Below, one piece after another: positions 34,058-42,431 of a DNA stretch of 64,000 nt. The notes beneath the pieces were generated by a model. The model was not told the DNA's origin, did no database searches, and was given only the letters and a program-made list of their open reading frames with translations. Both the position numbers and the translations under genes were made by a program. The DNA is taken from assembly GCA_040394775.1 (NCBI GenBank), contig JBEBRN010000003.1:14529-78528 (forward strand), given 5' to 3'. Position 1 is the stretch's first letter, and each line of letters begins with the position of its first letter. The DNA is from 40-80 sp040394775 (GTDB taxonomy: Bacteria; Bacteroidota; Bacteroidia; Flavobacteriales_D; Crocinitomicaceae).

Positions 34058-36664
34058 TTATAATTTTAGATTATCTAATTCAATATCTTCTTCTTCGTCG
34101 TAGATTTCAAAATAAGGCTCTTTAAACGACTTTGTTGTTGCGAATTTCTCCAGTGATAATAACAGAGATGGAAGTAGCAAAACATTTGTGATAGCACCAA
34201 CAAGAATTGCTAGAGACACGAGTAATCCCATGGCTTGTGTTCCACCGAATTGTGAGAAGCAGAACATGCCAAATCCAAAGAAGGTAATGATGGATGAATA
34301 GACCATACCTAATCCAGTTTCTCTAAGTGACTGTATGATAGTACTCTTATTATCCCATTTTTTTCGACGTAATTCTTGTCGATATTTTGCTAAGAAAATG
34401 ATTGCATTGTTAACGGTGATACCCAAAGCAACACCAAAAACAAGAAGTGTTGATGGCTTTAAATTAATATTGAAGAAGCCCATGAATCCTGCAATGAAAA
34501 TCAATGGAATAACATTCGGTATCATCGAAATGATAGTCATTCTCCAAGAATTGAATAACAGTGACATTAATGCTGAAATAGCAACAATTGCGAAGATGAT
34601 ACTCTCTAACATATTAATGAATAAATACTTCGTTCCTTCCGCAGCCACAACAGATGTTCCTGTAATAACTGAATCATAATATTCACCGTCAATTGAAGCG
34701 CGTAATTTGTTTTTAAAATAAGGCTTGCTGTAATAATCCCTTATCTTATCAGGATCCATATCTAGTTCATATTGCAATTCTTCATCTCCATTGCTGATTT
34801 GATATGAAAGTGAGTTTTGAATATAGCTGAATTCATTTAGTAATGAATCTATGTAGTTTTTCTTTCCTTTCTTTATAAAAGAATAATAGTACTCGATTTG
34901 ATGTTTGTCGGGATTTAAAATACTATCAATCTTAACACGGACTTTTTCTACTTTTTCTCTGACATCAGATGAACCAATGTCTTTCATTTGTGTTCGAATC
35001 CGTATAGTTGTGTTTGCGGTGTCAATTAGCTCTTTCAAACTCATTGAAGAACCATTCGCATTTGTAATGTCAAATTTTTCTAAATATCTTTTTAGCTTTA
35101 GTTTTTCTCTATTAGATATTAGTGTATAATATTCAGGATCATTATTATACATAGCCATATTAATGACTTTTAGGAAGTCAACATAAGAAATTGATTTGGA
35201 AAATAGGCTGTCTTCATATAGCGCATTTTGTACTCCTTCTATTTTTTCAAAAGTTTCATTCTTAAAAAGACGTCCACGTGTTTTGTAGTTTACTAATATT
35301 TCAAATGGTATTGTACCTCCAAACGCTCTTTCGACATATTTTAAGTCTTTTAGAATAGGATCATTTTTGGGTAAATCACTTGTAAGATTACCTGTGGCTT
35401 TGATATTAAAAGCGCCAAGAATGAATACAAGACTTAAAATAACGGTCGTGAAATAGATGGCTTTTCTATGGTGAGTGACAAGATGAACCACAGTGTCGAT
35501 TATTCCCGTTGATGACTTTCTGTCAAGATGTGCTACGTGCCTACTTTTTGGTGCAGATGTATAACTTAGTAGAATTGGAATTAAACACAGTGACAGAGCG
35601 AAGACTACCATGATATTAATGGAAGAAATAACACCAAACTCCATTAATTTTTCAGAGCTTGTAAAAGTCACAAATCCAACAGCGGTGGTTAAATTGGTGA
35701 GAAAGGTTGCACCTCCCATCTTTTTTGTCATTGTACTTATCGCACGAATTTTATTCTTACTTATTTGATATTCTTGATGATAGGTCGTAAAGAACAAGAC
35801 GGAGTTGGGGACTCCAACCACCACCATTAACGGAGGAACTAATGCCATTACGATAGATAGTCGAAAATCAAATAAGCCAACCATTCCTAATGCCCAAATG
35901 ACCGCTATGGCAATTATACCAAGACACATAAAGACCACTCTAAAAGATCGGAAGAAGTAAAAGATAAATAGACAAGATGCTAAAAGTGATAATCCCATAA
36001 ATAGGAACATCTCATTAACTATTCGCTTACCAATGACAATTCTAATGTGAGGTAAGCCAGCAAAGTGCATGTGACCAAGGCTATTTTCATATGAATTGGC
36101 TAACTTTTCTAATTTAAATACGAACTTTTGCTTGACTTGATCTTCTAGATAATTTTCATCTAATCCAATCATCATCAATGACACGTGTGCTGAGTCGTTG
36201 TATAAAAGATGATTATATAATGGGTTTTTCTTTACTTCTCTTTGAATGGAGTCAATTGATTTTTCAGTAAAGGTTTGATCGGAATAAATTTTTCGAGCTT
36301 CAAATTTTTGCTCTTCTGTATTATCTTTTATTGTGAAAAGAGTAGCTTCTGAGATAACACTCAATACACCGTCCATTTTTAAAATGGAATCTCCTAATTC
36401 TTTCCACTTTTTAAAGTTTTTTTCTGTATATAAATGTTTGTTATTGATAGCAATTACAAGTGTTGAACCATCTTCTCCAAATTGTTCTTTAAATTTAAGG
36501 TATTGTTGTTGGATTTCGGAGTCTTCCGGAAGTGTATTGCCGTACTTATTGTCAATCTTGAGATTGGTTAGCATAAAATAGCCAAAAAAGACAGTGAGAA
36601 GTAATATTATAATAATTACAAAAAGTCTATTTCTGAGTATGATATTTCCTATTCTTTGCCACAT
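34058..36664 (-). CDS. MMPL/RND-family exporter
   Basis: An 868-residue inner-membrane protein with two RND halves: TM1, a periplasmic loop, five TMs (about 210-370), then a second TM, a large loop and five more TMs (about 690-845). The segment ALVPPLMVVVGVPNSVLFFT and, in the second half, VFGVALGITVNNAIIFLAKY are the TM4 regions of the MMPL/sterol-sensing type. The family moves lipids or hydrophobic compounds, including hopanoids and glycolipids, with proton drive. No periplasmic adaptor or outer-membrane channel gene is adjacent, which suits lipid transport. Substrate is unknown. Confidence 0.88.
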   Translation of the reverse strand: MWQRIGNIILRNRLFVIIIILLLTVFFGYFMLTNLKIDNKYGNTLPEDSEIQQQYLKFKEQFGEDGSTLVIAINNKHLYTEKNFKKWKELGDSILKMDGVLSVISEATLFTIKDNTEEQKFEARKIYSDQTFTEKSIDSIQREVKKNPLYNHLLYNDSAHVSLMMIGLDENYLEDQVKQKFVFKLEKLANSYENSLGHMHFAGLPHIRIVIGKRIVNEMFLFMGLSLLASCLFIFYFFRSFRVVFMCLGIIAIAVIWALGMVGLFDFRLSIVMALVPPLMVVVGVPNSVLFFTTYHQEYQISKNKIRAISTMTKKMGGATFLTNLTTAVGFVTFTSSEKLMEFGVISSINIMVVFALSLCLIPILLSYTSAPKSRHVAHLDRKSSTGIIDTVVHLVTHHRKAIYFTTVILSLVFILGAFNIKATGNLTSDLPKNDPILKDLKYVERAFGGTIPFEILVNYKTRGRLFKNETFEKIEGVQNALYEDSLFSKSISYVDFLKVINMAMYNNDPEYYTLISNREKLKLKRYLEKFDITNANGSSMSLKELIDTANTTIRIRTQMKDIGSSDVREKVEKVRVKIDSILNPDKHQIEYYYSFIKKGKKNYIDSLLNEFSYIQNSLSYQISNGDEELQYELDMDPDKIRDYYSKPYFKNKLRASIDGEYYDSVITGTSVVAAEGTKYLFINMLESIIFAIVAISALMSLLFNSWRMTIISMIPNVIPLIFIAGFMGFFNINLKPSTLLVFGVALGITVNNAIIFLAKYRQELRRKKWDNKSTIIQSLRETGLGMVYSSIITFFGFGMFCFSQFGGTQAMGLLVSLAILVGAITNVLLLPSLLLSLEKFATTKSFKEPYFEIYDEEEDIELDNLKL

Positions 36665-36867
36665 ATATTTATAAAATCAAGATTGCTAATTTACAAAAAT
36701 AATACTGAACGACTATTTTTAGTGGAAAGAAAGGATTAATTTAATTTTAGCGCTAAACTTCAGCGAATATATATACCTGTGATTTTGTTGTAAACAGGAG
36801 CTTTAAGGGTAATTATATATATATTCAATTTTGTATTGATCAAAATGCATTTTTTGACCATTTCTGT
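36665..36867. other. Spacer with AT-rich inverted repeats
   Basis: It holds short hairpins CGCT/AGCG (36751-36765) and CCTGT/ACAGG (about 36776-36798), flanked by TATATATAT tracts. It may form the DUF481-like gene's terminator. No ORF. Confidence 0.35.
36694..36701 (-). promoter_or_regulatory. -7 promoter box for MMPL gene
   Basis: CAAAAATA, the complement of TAnnTTTG, 29 bp upstream of the MMPL exporter start. Confidence 0.45.
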
Positions 36868-37815
36868 TTACTCCTCCTGTATTTCAAAAATAGGCTGTAC
36901 TTCTTTGGGTTTAAGCTTTTTTATTTTATCAGGGTCGACTTTAAAATTATCTAATTTATAAGTAAACCCAACACTAAAGGAAAAGGTACTAGAAAGAACC
37001 GTTTCTGGTGGTCGCGAATCGTAGTAATGTGACAAACTAAAACGGATACTAAATGGATCTGTAACACGGAATAATACGGAGTATTCTCCTGAAAATTTAA
37101 TATCTTTAAAGGATGCGATGTTTGGTTGAAAATATGTGGTTGAAGCAAACTCAAAATGTTTGAAATTTAAATAGGAAGAAATATAGGTACTCCATCTCAT
37201 GGCATTTCCGTGCTCGATAGGGCGATCTTTATAGTTGATTTCTTCGTATTCGTAGAATAAAGACGTTCCTACGTATAATCGAATCGCACGATCGACGAAT
37301 TCATTTTCTTTTGCGTCGACATCGAATAATTTTGCTCTAAATCCTGAACCAATCACATAACGTACTTTTTGCAATAATAATTGATTGTATTGAACTTGCG
37401 TAAAGGATTCCCATTCCCAAATGGATTTTGCAATGCGATACGAATAACGTAAATGAGACATGCCAAAATTGGCATATGTTTGTCCTTTTGCACCCGTATA
37501 CTTGATGTCATTTACGAGTAAAATCAAGTGTTTATAATCAACAGGCTTAATAATTCGATGTTTTAAATTAGAAGAGTCGGGAATAATGGTGTCGTAGGTA
37601 ACAATATCCTTTTTACTGTTGAATTTAAATTGAATAAGGGGTTTAAATTGGAATGAGAGTAATAAATCTTTCTGTTTTTGAGCCGAAAGGGTCAAGTCTA
37701 AAGCACCACTAAAACCATAGGTTCCATCTCCAAGACGGCTGTTTTCAATGTTGACAACTTGTGAAAATACAGTACTTGTGAATACACATAAAAGTATAGA
37801 CAAAACTTTATCCAT
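36868..37815 (-). CDS. DUF481-like outer-membrane beta-barrel protein
   Basis: 315 residues with a signal peptide (MDKVLSILLCVFTSTVFSQ). VVNIENSRLGDGTYGFSGALDL at the start of the mature protein, then about ten alternating strands, fit the DUF481 family of putative outer-membrane proteins. The C-terminal tail (DPDKIKKLKPKEVQPIF) is charged and non-barrel, beginning after the last strand at about residue 290. Role unknown. It has its own promoter box 4 bp upstream, so the mRNA is probably leaderless. Confidence 0.8.
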   Translation of the reverse strand: MDKVLSILLCVFTSTVFSQVVNIENSRLGDGTYGFSGALDLTLSAQKQKDLLLSFQFKPLIQFKFNSKKDIVTYDTIIPDSSNLKHRIIKPVDYKHLILLVNDIKYTGAKGQTYANFGMSHLRYSYRIAKSIWEWESFTQVQYNQLLLQKVRYVIGSGFRAKLFDVDAKENEFVDRAIRLYVGTSLFYEYEEINYKDRPIEHGNAMRWSTYISSYLNFKHFEFASTTYFQPNIASFKDIKFSGEYSVLFRVTDPFSIRFSLSHYYDSRPPETVLSSTFSFSVGFTYKLDNFKVDPDKIKKLKPKEVQPIFEIQEE

Positions 37816-37819
37816 AGTA

Positions 37820-37827
37820 CAAAGCTA
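37820..37827 (-). promoter_or_regulatory. -7 promoter box for DUF481-like gene
   Basis: CAAAGCTA, the complement of TAnnTTTG, 4 bp upstream of the start codon. It implies a leaderless transcript. Confidence 0.5.
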
Positions 37828-37871
37828 AGATAATTGTAGCATATAAACCCCGCTGATAATCTCAAAAAAAG

Positions 37872-38750
37872 TTATAAACCTCTTAATTCTAAAGACTTTA
37901 AGGTGTTAATCATTAAAGAAGCAATGGTCATTGGACCTACTCCTCCAGGAACGGGCGTGATAAAAGATGCTTTTGGCGCAACGTTTTGAAAATCAACATC
38001 TCCAACAAGTCTCCAGCCTCTTTCTCTACTTACATCATCTACACGAGTGGTTCCCACGTCAATGATTACAGCACCTTCTTTCACCATTTCAGCAGTGATA
38101 AAATTAGGACGACCAATCGCAGCAATGATAATGTCAGCATTTAGACAAACTTCTTTTAAGTTTTTTGTTTTACTATGTGCAAGTGTTACGGTACAATTTC
38201 CAGGATAGGTGTTTTTTGAAAGTAAAATACTCATGGGTGAACCAACAATATTGGAGCGCCCCACTACAACACAATTTTTTCCTGATGTTTCGATTTCGTA
38301 GTTCTTTAAGAGTTCTAAAATTCCAGCAGGTGTTGCAGAAACAAAACTCGGTAATCCCAAAGTCATTTTCCCCACATTCTCTGGATGAAAACCATCCACA
38401 TCCTTAATAGGATTAACGGCCATTAATATGTTGTCTTCGTTGATATGTTTTGGCAAGGGTAATTGAACAATATAGCCGTCAATTTCAGTGTCGTTGTTTA
38501 GTTCCTGTACTTTCTCTAACAAGGTTTGTTCAGAAACTGTTTCTTCAAATTGTACCAAAGTACTTTTGAAACCACATTCTTCACATGCTTTTATTTTATT
38601 GGAAACATACGTTAAAGATCCACCATCACTTCCAACGATAATAGCTGCTAAATGAGGCGTTTTCTGTCCATTCGCATTTCTTATCTTTACTTTTTGGGCA
38701 ATGTCTAACTTAATCTTCTTTGCTGTCGCTTTTCCGTCTAATAAAGTCAT
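37872..38750 (-). CDS. folD: Bifunctional methylenetetrahydrofolate dehydrogenase/cyclohydrolase
   Basis: 292 residues, normal for FolD. The catalytic lysine lies in YVSNKIKACEECG, and the family signatures DGYIVQLPLPKHI and GGVGPMTIASLM near the C-terminus are intact. The NADP Rossmann segment is VVGRSNIVGSPM. It interconverts methylene-, methenyl- and formyl-tetrahydrofolate in the cytoplasm. It is monocistronic, divergent from rbfA, with a promoter box 12 bp upstream. Confidence 0.97.
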   Translation of the reverse strand: MTLLDGKATAKKIKLDIAQKVKIRNANGQKTPHLAAIIVGSDGGSLTYVSNKIKACEECGFKSTLVQFEETVSEQTLLEKVQELNNDTEIDGYIVQLPLPKHINEDNILMAVNPIKDVDGFHPENVGKMTLGLPSFVSATPAGILELLKNYEIETSGKNCVVVGRSNIVGSPMSILLSKNTYPGNCTVTLAHSKTKNLKEVCLNADIIIAAIGRPNFITAEMVKEGAVIIDVGTTRVDDVSRERGWRLVGDVDFQNVAPKASFITPVPGGVGPMTIASLMINTLKSLELRGL

Positions 38751-38762
38751 GATTTTTTCTTA

Positions 38763-38770
38763 CAAAGATA
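38763..38770 (-). promoter_or_regulatory. -7 promoter box for folD
   Basis: CAAAGATA, the complement of TAnnTTTG, 12 bp upstream of folD. Confidence 0.5.
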
Positions 38771-38896
38771 CTATCCACAAACGAATTGACTCCTTTTTTG
38801 AGTTACTTTTTGTTATTCTTCCATATTTTGATAGAATGATTTCTTCATTTCAAGATTAATTGCATTTAAAAGAGCTTCTTGTAAAGTTGTTTTCTT

Positions 38897-38904
38897 TAAC
38901 TTTG
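38897..38904 (+). promoter_or_regulatory. -7 promoter box for rbfA
   Basis: TAACTTTG, with TTG at 38878-38880 as -33 (16-bp spacing). It ends 4 bp before the ATG, so transcription should start at or very near the start codon. Confidence 0.6.
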
Positions 38905-38908
38905 CAGT

Positions 38909-39247
38909 ATGGGAAGTATTAGACAAAGTAGAATAGAAAGCATTATCCAAAAGGCTGTTGGAACACATTTACAACGAAACGCAAGAGAGGTTTGCCTAGG
39001 AGCGATGGTAACAGTAACAACTGTTCGAGTTACGGCAGATTTGTCTATCGCTCGTATTTTTGTAAGTATCCTTTCGACCAAAGATGATCGCCAAAAAGTA
39101 CTAGACCACATAAACGAACAAGTTGGTAAAATCCGTTATGACGTGGGAAAGGAATTGAAAAATTTACACAAAATTCCAGAACTTCAGTTCCGTATTGATG
39201 ATTCGCTCGACTATGCGATGGAAATAGATCGCTTGCTTAAAGAATAA
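38909..39247 (+). CDS. rbfA: 30S ribosome-binding factor A
   Basis: 112 residues, a KH-type ribosome assembly factor that helps mature the 16S 5' end in the cold. SRIESIIQKAVGTHL-like helix 1, then LSIARIFVSIL and the KELKNLHKIPELQFRIDDS segment (the interrupted KH fold) match the family. The start ATG is supported by a promoter box at 38897. A UAA stop at 39245 is followed in the same reading frame by the permease gene. Confidence 0.93.
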   Translation: MGSIRQSRIESIIQKAVGTHLQRNAREVCLGAMVTVTTVRVTADLSIARIFVSILSTKDDRQKVLDHINEQVGKIRYDVGKELKNLHKIPELQFRIDDSLDYAMEIDRLLKE

Positions 39248-39253
39248 TTAATT

Positions 39254-40474
39254 ATCAATCTTCCGTTTTACATAGCTAGGCGTTATTTTAAAAAGAAACA
39301 ACGCAAAAATGTCATCCAAATTATCACACGAATTTCGGTGATTGGCATTTTGATTTCTACTGCTTCATTGGTGATATTATTGAGTGCCTTCAACGGTATC
39401 GAATATATGGTCAAACAGCTCTACTCCGATTTTGACGCATCTATAACTATTCGCTCCGCAAAAGGAAAAACGTTTGATAAAGATGCCTTTCCTTATGAAA
39501 AACTGAAACTACCTGAAATAGCTGAATACTCTCAAGCAATTGAGGAAATCGTCATCCTTAAGCATGAACAGAAATGGAGCAATGCCTATTTGTATGGCGT
39601 GGAACCTTCTTTTTTGAAAATGTCAAAGATGAAAACCCATTTGGTAGATGGAGAAGCAATCTTACAAAATGATAAATTTCCACTTGCTTTAGTCGGTGCG
39701 GGACTTATGGAGAAGCTACAAGCCTATGTTCACGATGAAAGAGATGATTATGAATACTTAGAGGTATATTTTCCATTGCGTGAGGCAAAAATGAAGATTG
39801 GTTCCAATCCTTTTAACAATGAACACGTCAGAGTTTCTGCTGCCTATAATTTCAATAGGGATGTCAATATGGAGACATTGGTTGTTCCGTTAGATTTTGC
39901 ACAGGAAAAATTGATGTATGACAAAGACATCAGTAGTATTTATGTACATGTTCCTATAGAGAAGAATATTGTAAAAATTCAGGATAAACTTAAGAAAGAA
40001 TTGGGAAAGGACTGGATTGTAAAAACGCAATTTGAAAAAAATGAATTGATTTATAAAACCTCTAAAACGGAGAAAATGATTGTTGTTGTCATTCTTGTCT
40101 TTGTGTTTATTATTTCGGCATTTAACTTAATGACAGCGATTATCATGAGCATGTTAGAAAAGAAAAAGGATATATTAACGATGTATAGTTTCGGCGCCAC
40201 CAAATCAACCATCTTTAACGTGTTTTTCTATAACGGGATGATGGTCGCCATGAAAGGAATTACACTCGGATTAATACTCGGTTATGCGATTTGTGCGGCT
40301 CAATTGTATTTTGGACTCGTTCGCATTCCGAATATAAATAACGATGTTTTCCCGATTAAAATTTACTTTATGGATGGCTTAATGATTGTCTCTATTGTCT
40401 TAGGACTCTCTCTTTTAGCAACTTTCGTTCCTGTAAAATATTTATTATCTAGGTTGAAAAGGACAATAGATTGA
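39254..40474 (+). CDS. FtsX/LolE-type permease with non-canonical start
   Basis: An inner-membrane protein of the MacB/FtsX-LolCE type: TM1 near residues 29-52, a large periplasmic domain (about 55-275), then three TMs in the last 130 residues, with the typical SMLEKKKDILTMYSFGATKST linker before TM3. The family extracts lipoproteins or transmits signals with a partner ATPase, which is not in this window. A conventional start (GTG 39338) would cut away the family's N-terminal amphipathic segment. The open frame upstream encodes NLPFYIARRYFKKKQRKN, the expected start of the protein, but the only candidates are ATC 39254 or ATT 39251. I chose 39254 (406 residues). rbfA is in the same frame, so stop readthrough is an alternative. 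Confidence 0.85.
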   Translation: MNLPFYIARRYFKKKQRKNVIQIITRISVIGILISTASLVILLSAFNGIEYMVKQLYSDFDASITIRSAKGKTFDKDAFPYEKLKLPEIAEYSQAIEEIVILKHEQKWSNAYLYGVEPSFLKMSKMKTHLVDGEAILQNDKFPLALVGAGLMEKLQAYVHDERDDYEYLEVYFPLREAKMKIGSNPFNNEHVRVSAAYNFNRDVNMETLVVPLDFAQEKLMYDKDISSIYVHVPIEKNIVKIQDKLKKELGKDWIVKTQFEKNELIYKTSKTEKMIVVVILVFVFIISAFNLMTAIIMSMLEKKKDILTMYSFGATKSTIFNVFFYNGMMVAMKGITLGLILGYAICAAQLYFGLVRIPNINNDVFPIKIYFMDGLMIVSIVLGLSLLATFVPVKYLLSRLKRTID

Positions 40475-40518
40475 AGTATTAAATTACACTTTTGCTTATT
40501 CAATTTAAAAAAAACAGT

Positions 40519-40526
40519 TAAGTTTG
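40519..40526 (+). promoter_or_regulatory. -7 promoter box for cvpA
   Basis: TAAGTTTG matches TAnnTTTG, 14 bp before the cvpA start. Confidence 0.45.
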
Positions 40527-40540
40527 GGAAAACTGCGTAA

Positions 40541-41191
40541 ATGTCCATCTTAGATATTTTCTTAATAATTCCTATTTGTTACGGTGCATATAAGGGTTTC
40601 ACAACTGGTTTAATTGTTCAAATAGCAACCATTGCATCTTTATTTCTAGGCATATATGCAGCCATTAAGTTTTCGGACATGACTTCTGATTGGCTGACCA
40701 ATAGCTACGGTATGGAGCCGAGTTCAATGTTACCATTTATTGCTTTTTTCCTCACTTTTGTTGCTGTTGCGGTAGGTGTTTTTTTCTTGGGTAAAATAAT
40801 CAGCGCAGGTGTCAAACCGACTTTGCTTTCTCCCTTTAATAAATTTGGAGGTTTAGGAATAGGAGCATTGAAGTACCTCTATTTGGTCGGTATTGCCATT
40901 GTTTTCTTTGAAACGATTAATGAACGAAAAAACTTATCTTCAGAAGAAACTCTGAATAACTCAGCACTTTATCATCCCATCCTAAAGACGACCGTTTATA
41001 CGATTCCTGCTTTGAAGGAAAGTTCTTTGTTTCTGAAAAATCAATTGTTCAATGATTCAAGTGAGTTAAATCTCAAGATGGATCAAGCAAGAAGAGCAAA
41101 AGAAATAGCCGATAGCTTGGGGATTGACGGAAAAGATGCCGAGCAAATGCTCAAAGTTTATAAGGACTATCAATTGGACACCATTAAATAA
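40541..41191 (+). CDS. CvpA-family inner-membrane protein
   Basis: 216 residues with four N-terminal helices. It starts with SILDIFLIIPICYGAYKG, contains LVEIATIASLFLG-like helix 2 and GLGIGALKYLYLVGIAIVFFE, as in CvpA (colicin V production protein) homologues. A cytoplasmic or periplasmic helical tail of about 80 residues (KMDQARRAKEIADSLG) follows. CvpA is linked to envelope homeostasis and bile/peptide stress in other bacteria; its biochemistry is not defined. It is 66 bp after the permease gene, with its own promoter box. Confidence 0.85.
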   Translation: MSILDIFLIIPICYGAYKGFTTGLIVQIATIASLFLGIYAAIKFSDMTSDWLTNSYGMEPSSMLPFIAFFLTFVAVAVGVFFLGKIISAGVKPTLLSPFNKFGGLGIGALKYLYLVGIAIVFFETINERKNLSSEETLNNSALYHPILKTTVYTIPALKESSLFLKNQLFNDSSELNLKMDQARRAKEIADSLGIDGKDAEQMLKVYKDYQLDTIK

Positions 41192-41237
41192 AGAGCAACT
41201 GAATTAATTCTCAATCATTTAATATCTGTTTTTTAAT

Positions 41238-41245
41238 TAAATTTG
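41238..41245 (+). promoter_or_regulatory. -7 promoter box for OmpA-family gene
   Basis: TAAATTTG matches TAnnTTTG, 25 bp before the start. Confidence 0.5.
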
Positions 41246-41270
41246 CACCTCATTCAACACAATAACCATC

Positions 41271-42257
41271 ATGAAAAAGAAATTTCACAACATACTTTTA
41301 ATATCAGGAGTATTACTTTCTACTTATGCTTGTGGACCTGTATATAAATGCGGAGAATCAAAGCCAGCTGGAGGATTTGTCGGTGGAAATAGATTGACAG
41401 ATGTCGTGAATGAAAGAGATGCGTTGTGCGAGTTGTCTGAGGTTCACGAAGAAACTATTCAGCAATTGACGAAAAAGAATCTCACCTTAAGAGATGAGAA
41501 TGACAGCTTAATGACACGTAATAAAGAAATGATTGGCGAATACAATGCGCTTGACAATAAATACAAAGGACTGCAAGGTGATTACGCTCAATTAAAGGAA
41601 ACTAATCTTTCATTAAGAGAACAATATTCATCTTCTGTTACAGAAAATTTGACACAAGGTCATTTATATGACGAACGTCTAAAAGAAAAGGAGAGACGTT
41701 TGAATATTCGTGAAAACGAAGTTCTTGAACGTGAGAAAAAAATCAAAGAACTAGAAGCTGAGATTGCACGACGTGATTCAATTACGAATCGCTTAAATCA
41801 GATGCTTAAAAATGCATTACTTGGATTTGAAGCAGATGAACTTTCTATTGAAATAAAGAACGGTAAAGTATATATTTCAATGTCTGATAAATTAATGTTC
41901 CAATCTGGTAAAACAGATGTTCAAGCTAAAGGAAAAGAAGCACTAGAGAAAATGGGCAAGATTTTAGCTAAAGATGATAATTTTGAAATTTTAGTAGAGG
42001 GGCATACTGACAATATTCCTATTAAAACAGCTCAGTTTTCAGATAACTGGGATTTAAGTACGGCTCGTGCAACAGCTGTTGTTCGTATACTTTTATCAGG
42101 AGGAGAAATTAAGCCATCTAGATTAGCAGCTGCAGGAAAGGGAGAGTTTGAGCCAAAGGTAAGTAATGATACTCCTGAAGGAAGAGCAAAGAATAGAAGA
42201 ACAGAAATCATTCTTTCGCCTAATCTTTCTGAACTCATGAACTATTTGGAAAAATAG
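41271..42257 (+). CDS. OmpA-family lipoprotein with coiled coil
   Basis: 328 residues with an N-terminal lipobox (LLSTYAC, then GPVYKCGES), so outer-membrane anchored. A coiled coil fills about 50-180 (SEVHEETIQQLTKKN and KERRLNIRENEVLEREKK). The C-terminal OmpA/Pal peptidoglycan-binding domain starts near 200, with VEGHTDNIPI, NWDLSTARATAVV and the diaminopimelate-binding NRRTEIILSP. It tethers the outer membrane to peptidoglycan; the coiled coil would span the periplasm. It resembles MotB/SclA-like envelope proteins of this phylum. Confidence 0.88.
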   Translation: MKKKFHNILLISGVLLSTYACGPVYKCGESKPAGGFVGGNRLTDVVNERDALCELSEVHEETIQQLTKKNLTLRDENDSLMTRNKEMIGEYNALDNKYKGLQGDYAQLKETNLSLREQYSSSVTENLTQGHLYDERLKEKERRLNIRENEVLEREKKIKELEAEIARRDSITNRLNQMLKNALLGFEADELSIEIKNGKVYISMSDKLMFQSGKTDVQAKGKEALEKMGKILAKDDNFEILVEGHTDNIPIKTAQFSDNWDLSTARATAVVRILLSGGEIKPSRLAAAGKGEFEPKVSNDTPEGRAKNRRTEIILSPNLSELMNYLEK

Positions 42258-42403
42258 AAAAGAGAACAAAAAAACGAAGATATTTTTAAAATTACCGTAT
42301 TATAGGGAATTGTCTAATGGAGCAACTTGAGTTCATCAATCGTTGAGCTATCCATGTTTCGTCTTACTAACAATTCATTTTGAACTATTTCCAATAGAAA
42401 CAG

Positions 42404-42411
42404 TATCTTTG
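42404..42411 (+). promoter_or_regulatory. -7 promoter box for ABC-F gene
   Basis: TATCTTTG matches TAnnTTTG, 20 bp before the start. Confidence 0.5.
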
Positions 42412-42431
42412 CACAAAATTTCTATTCTATA

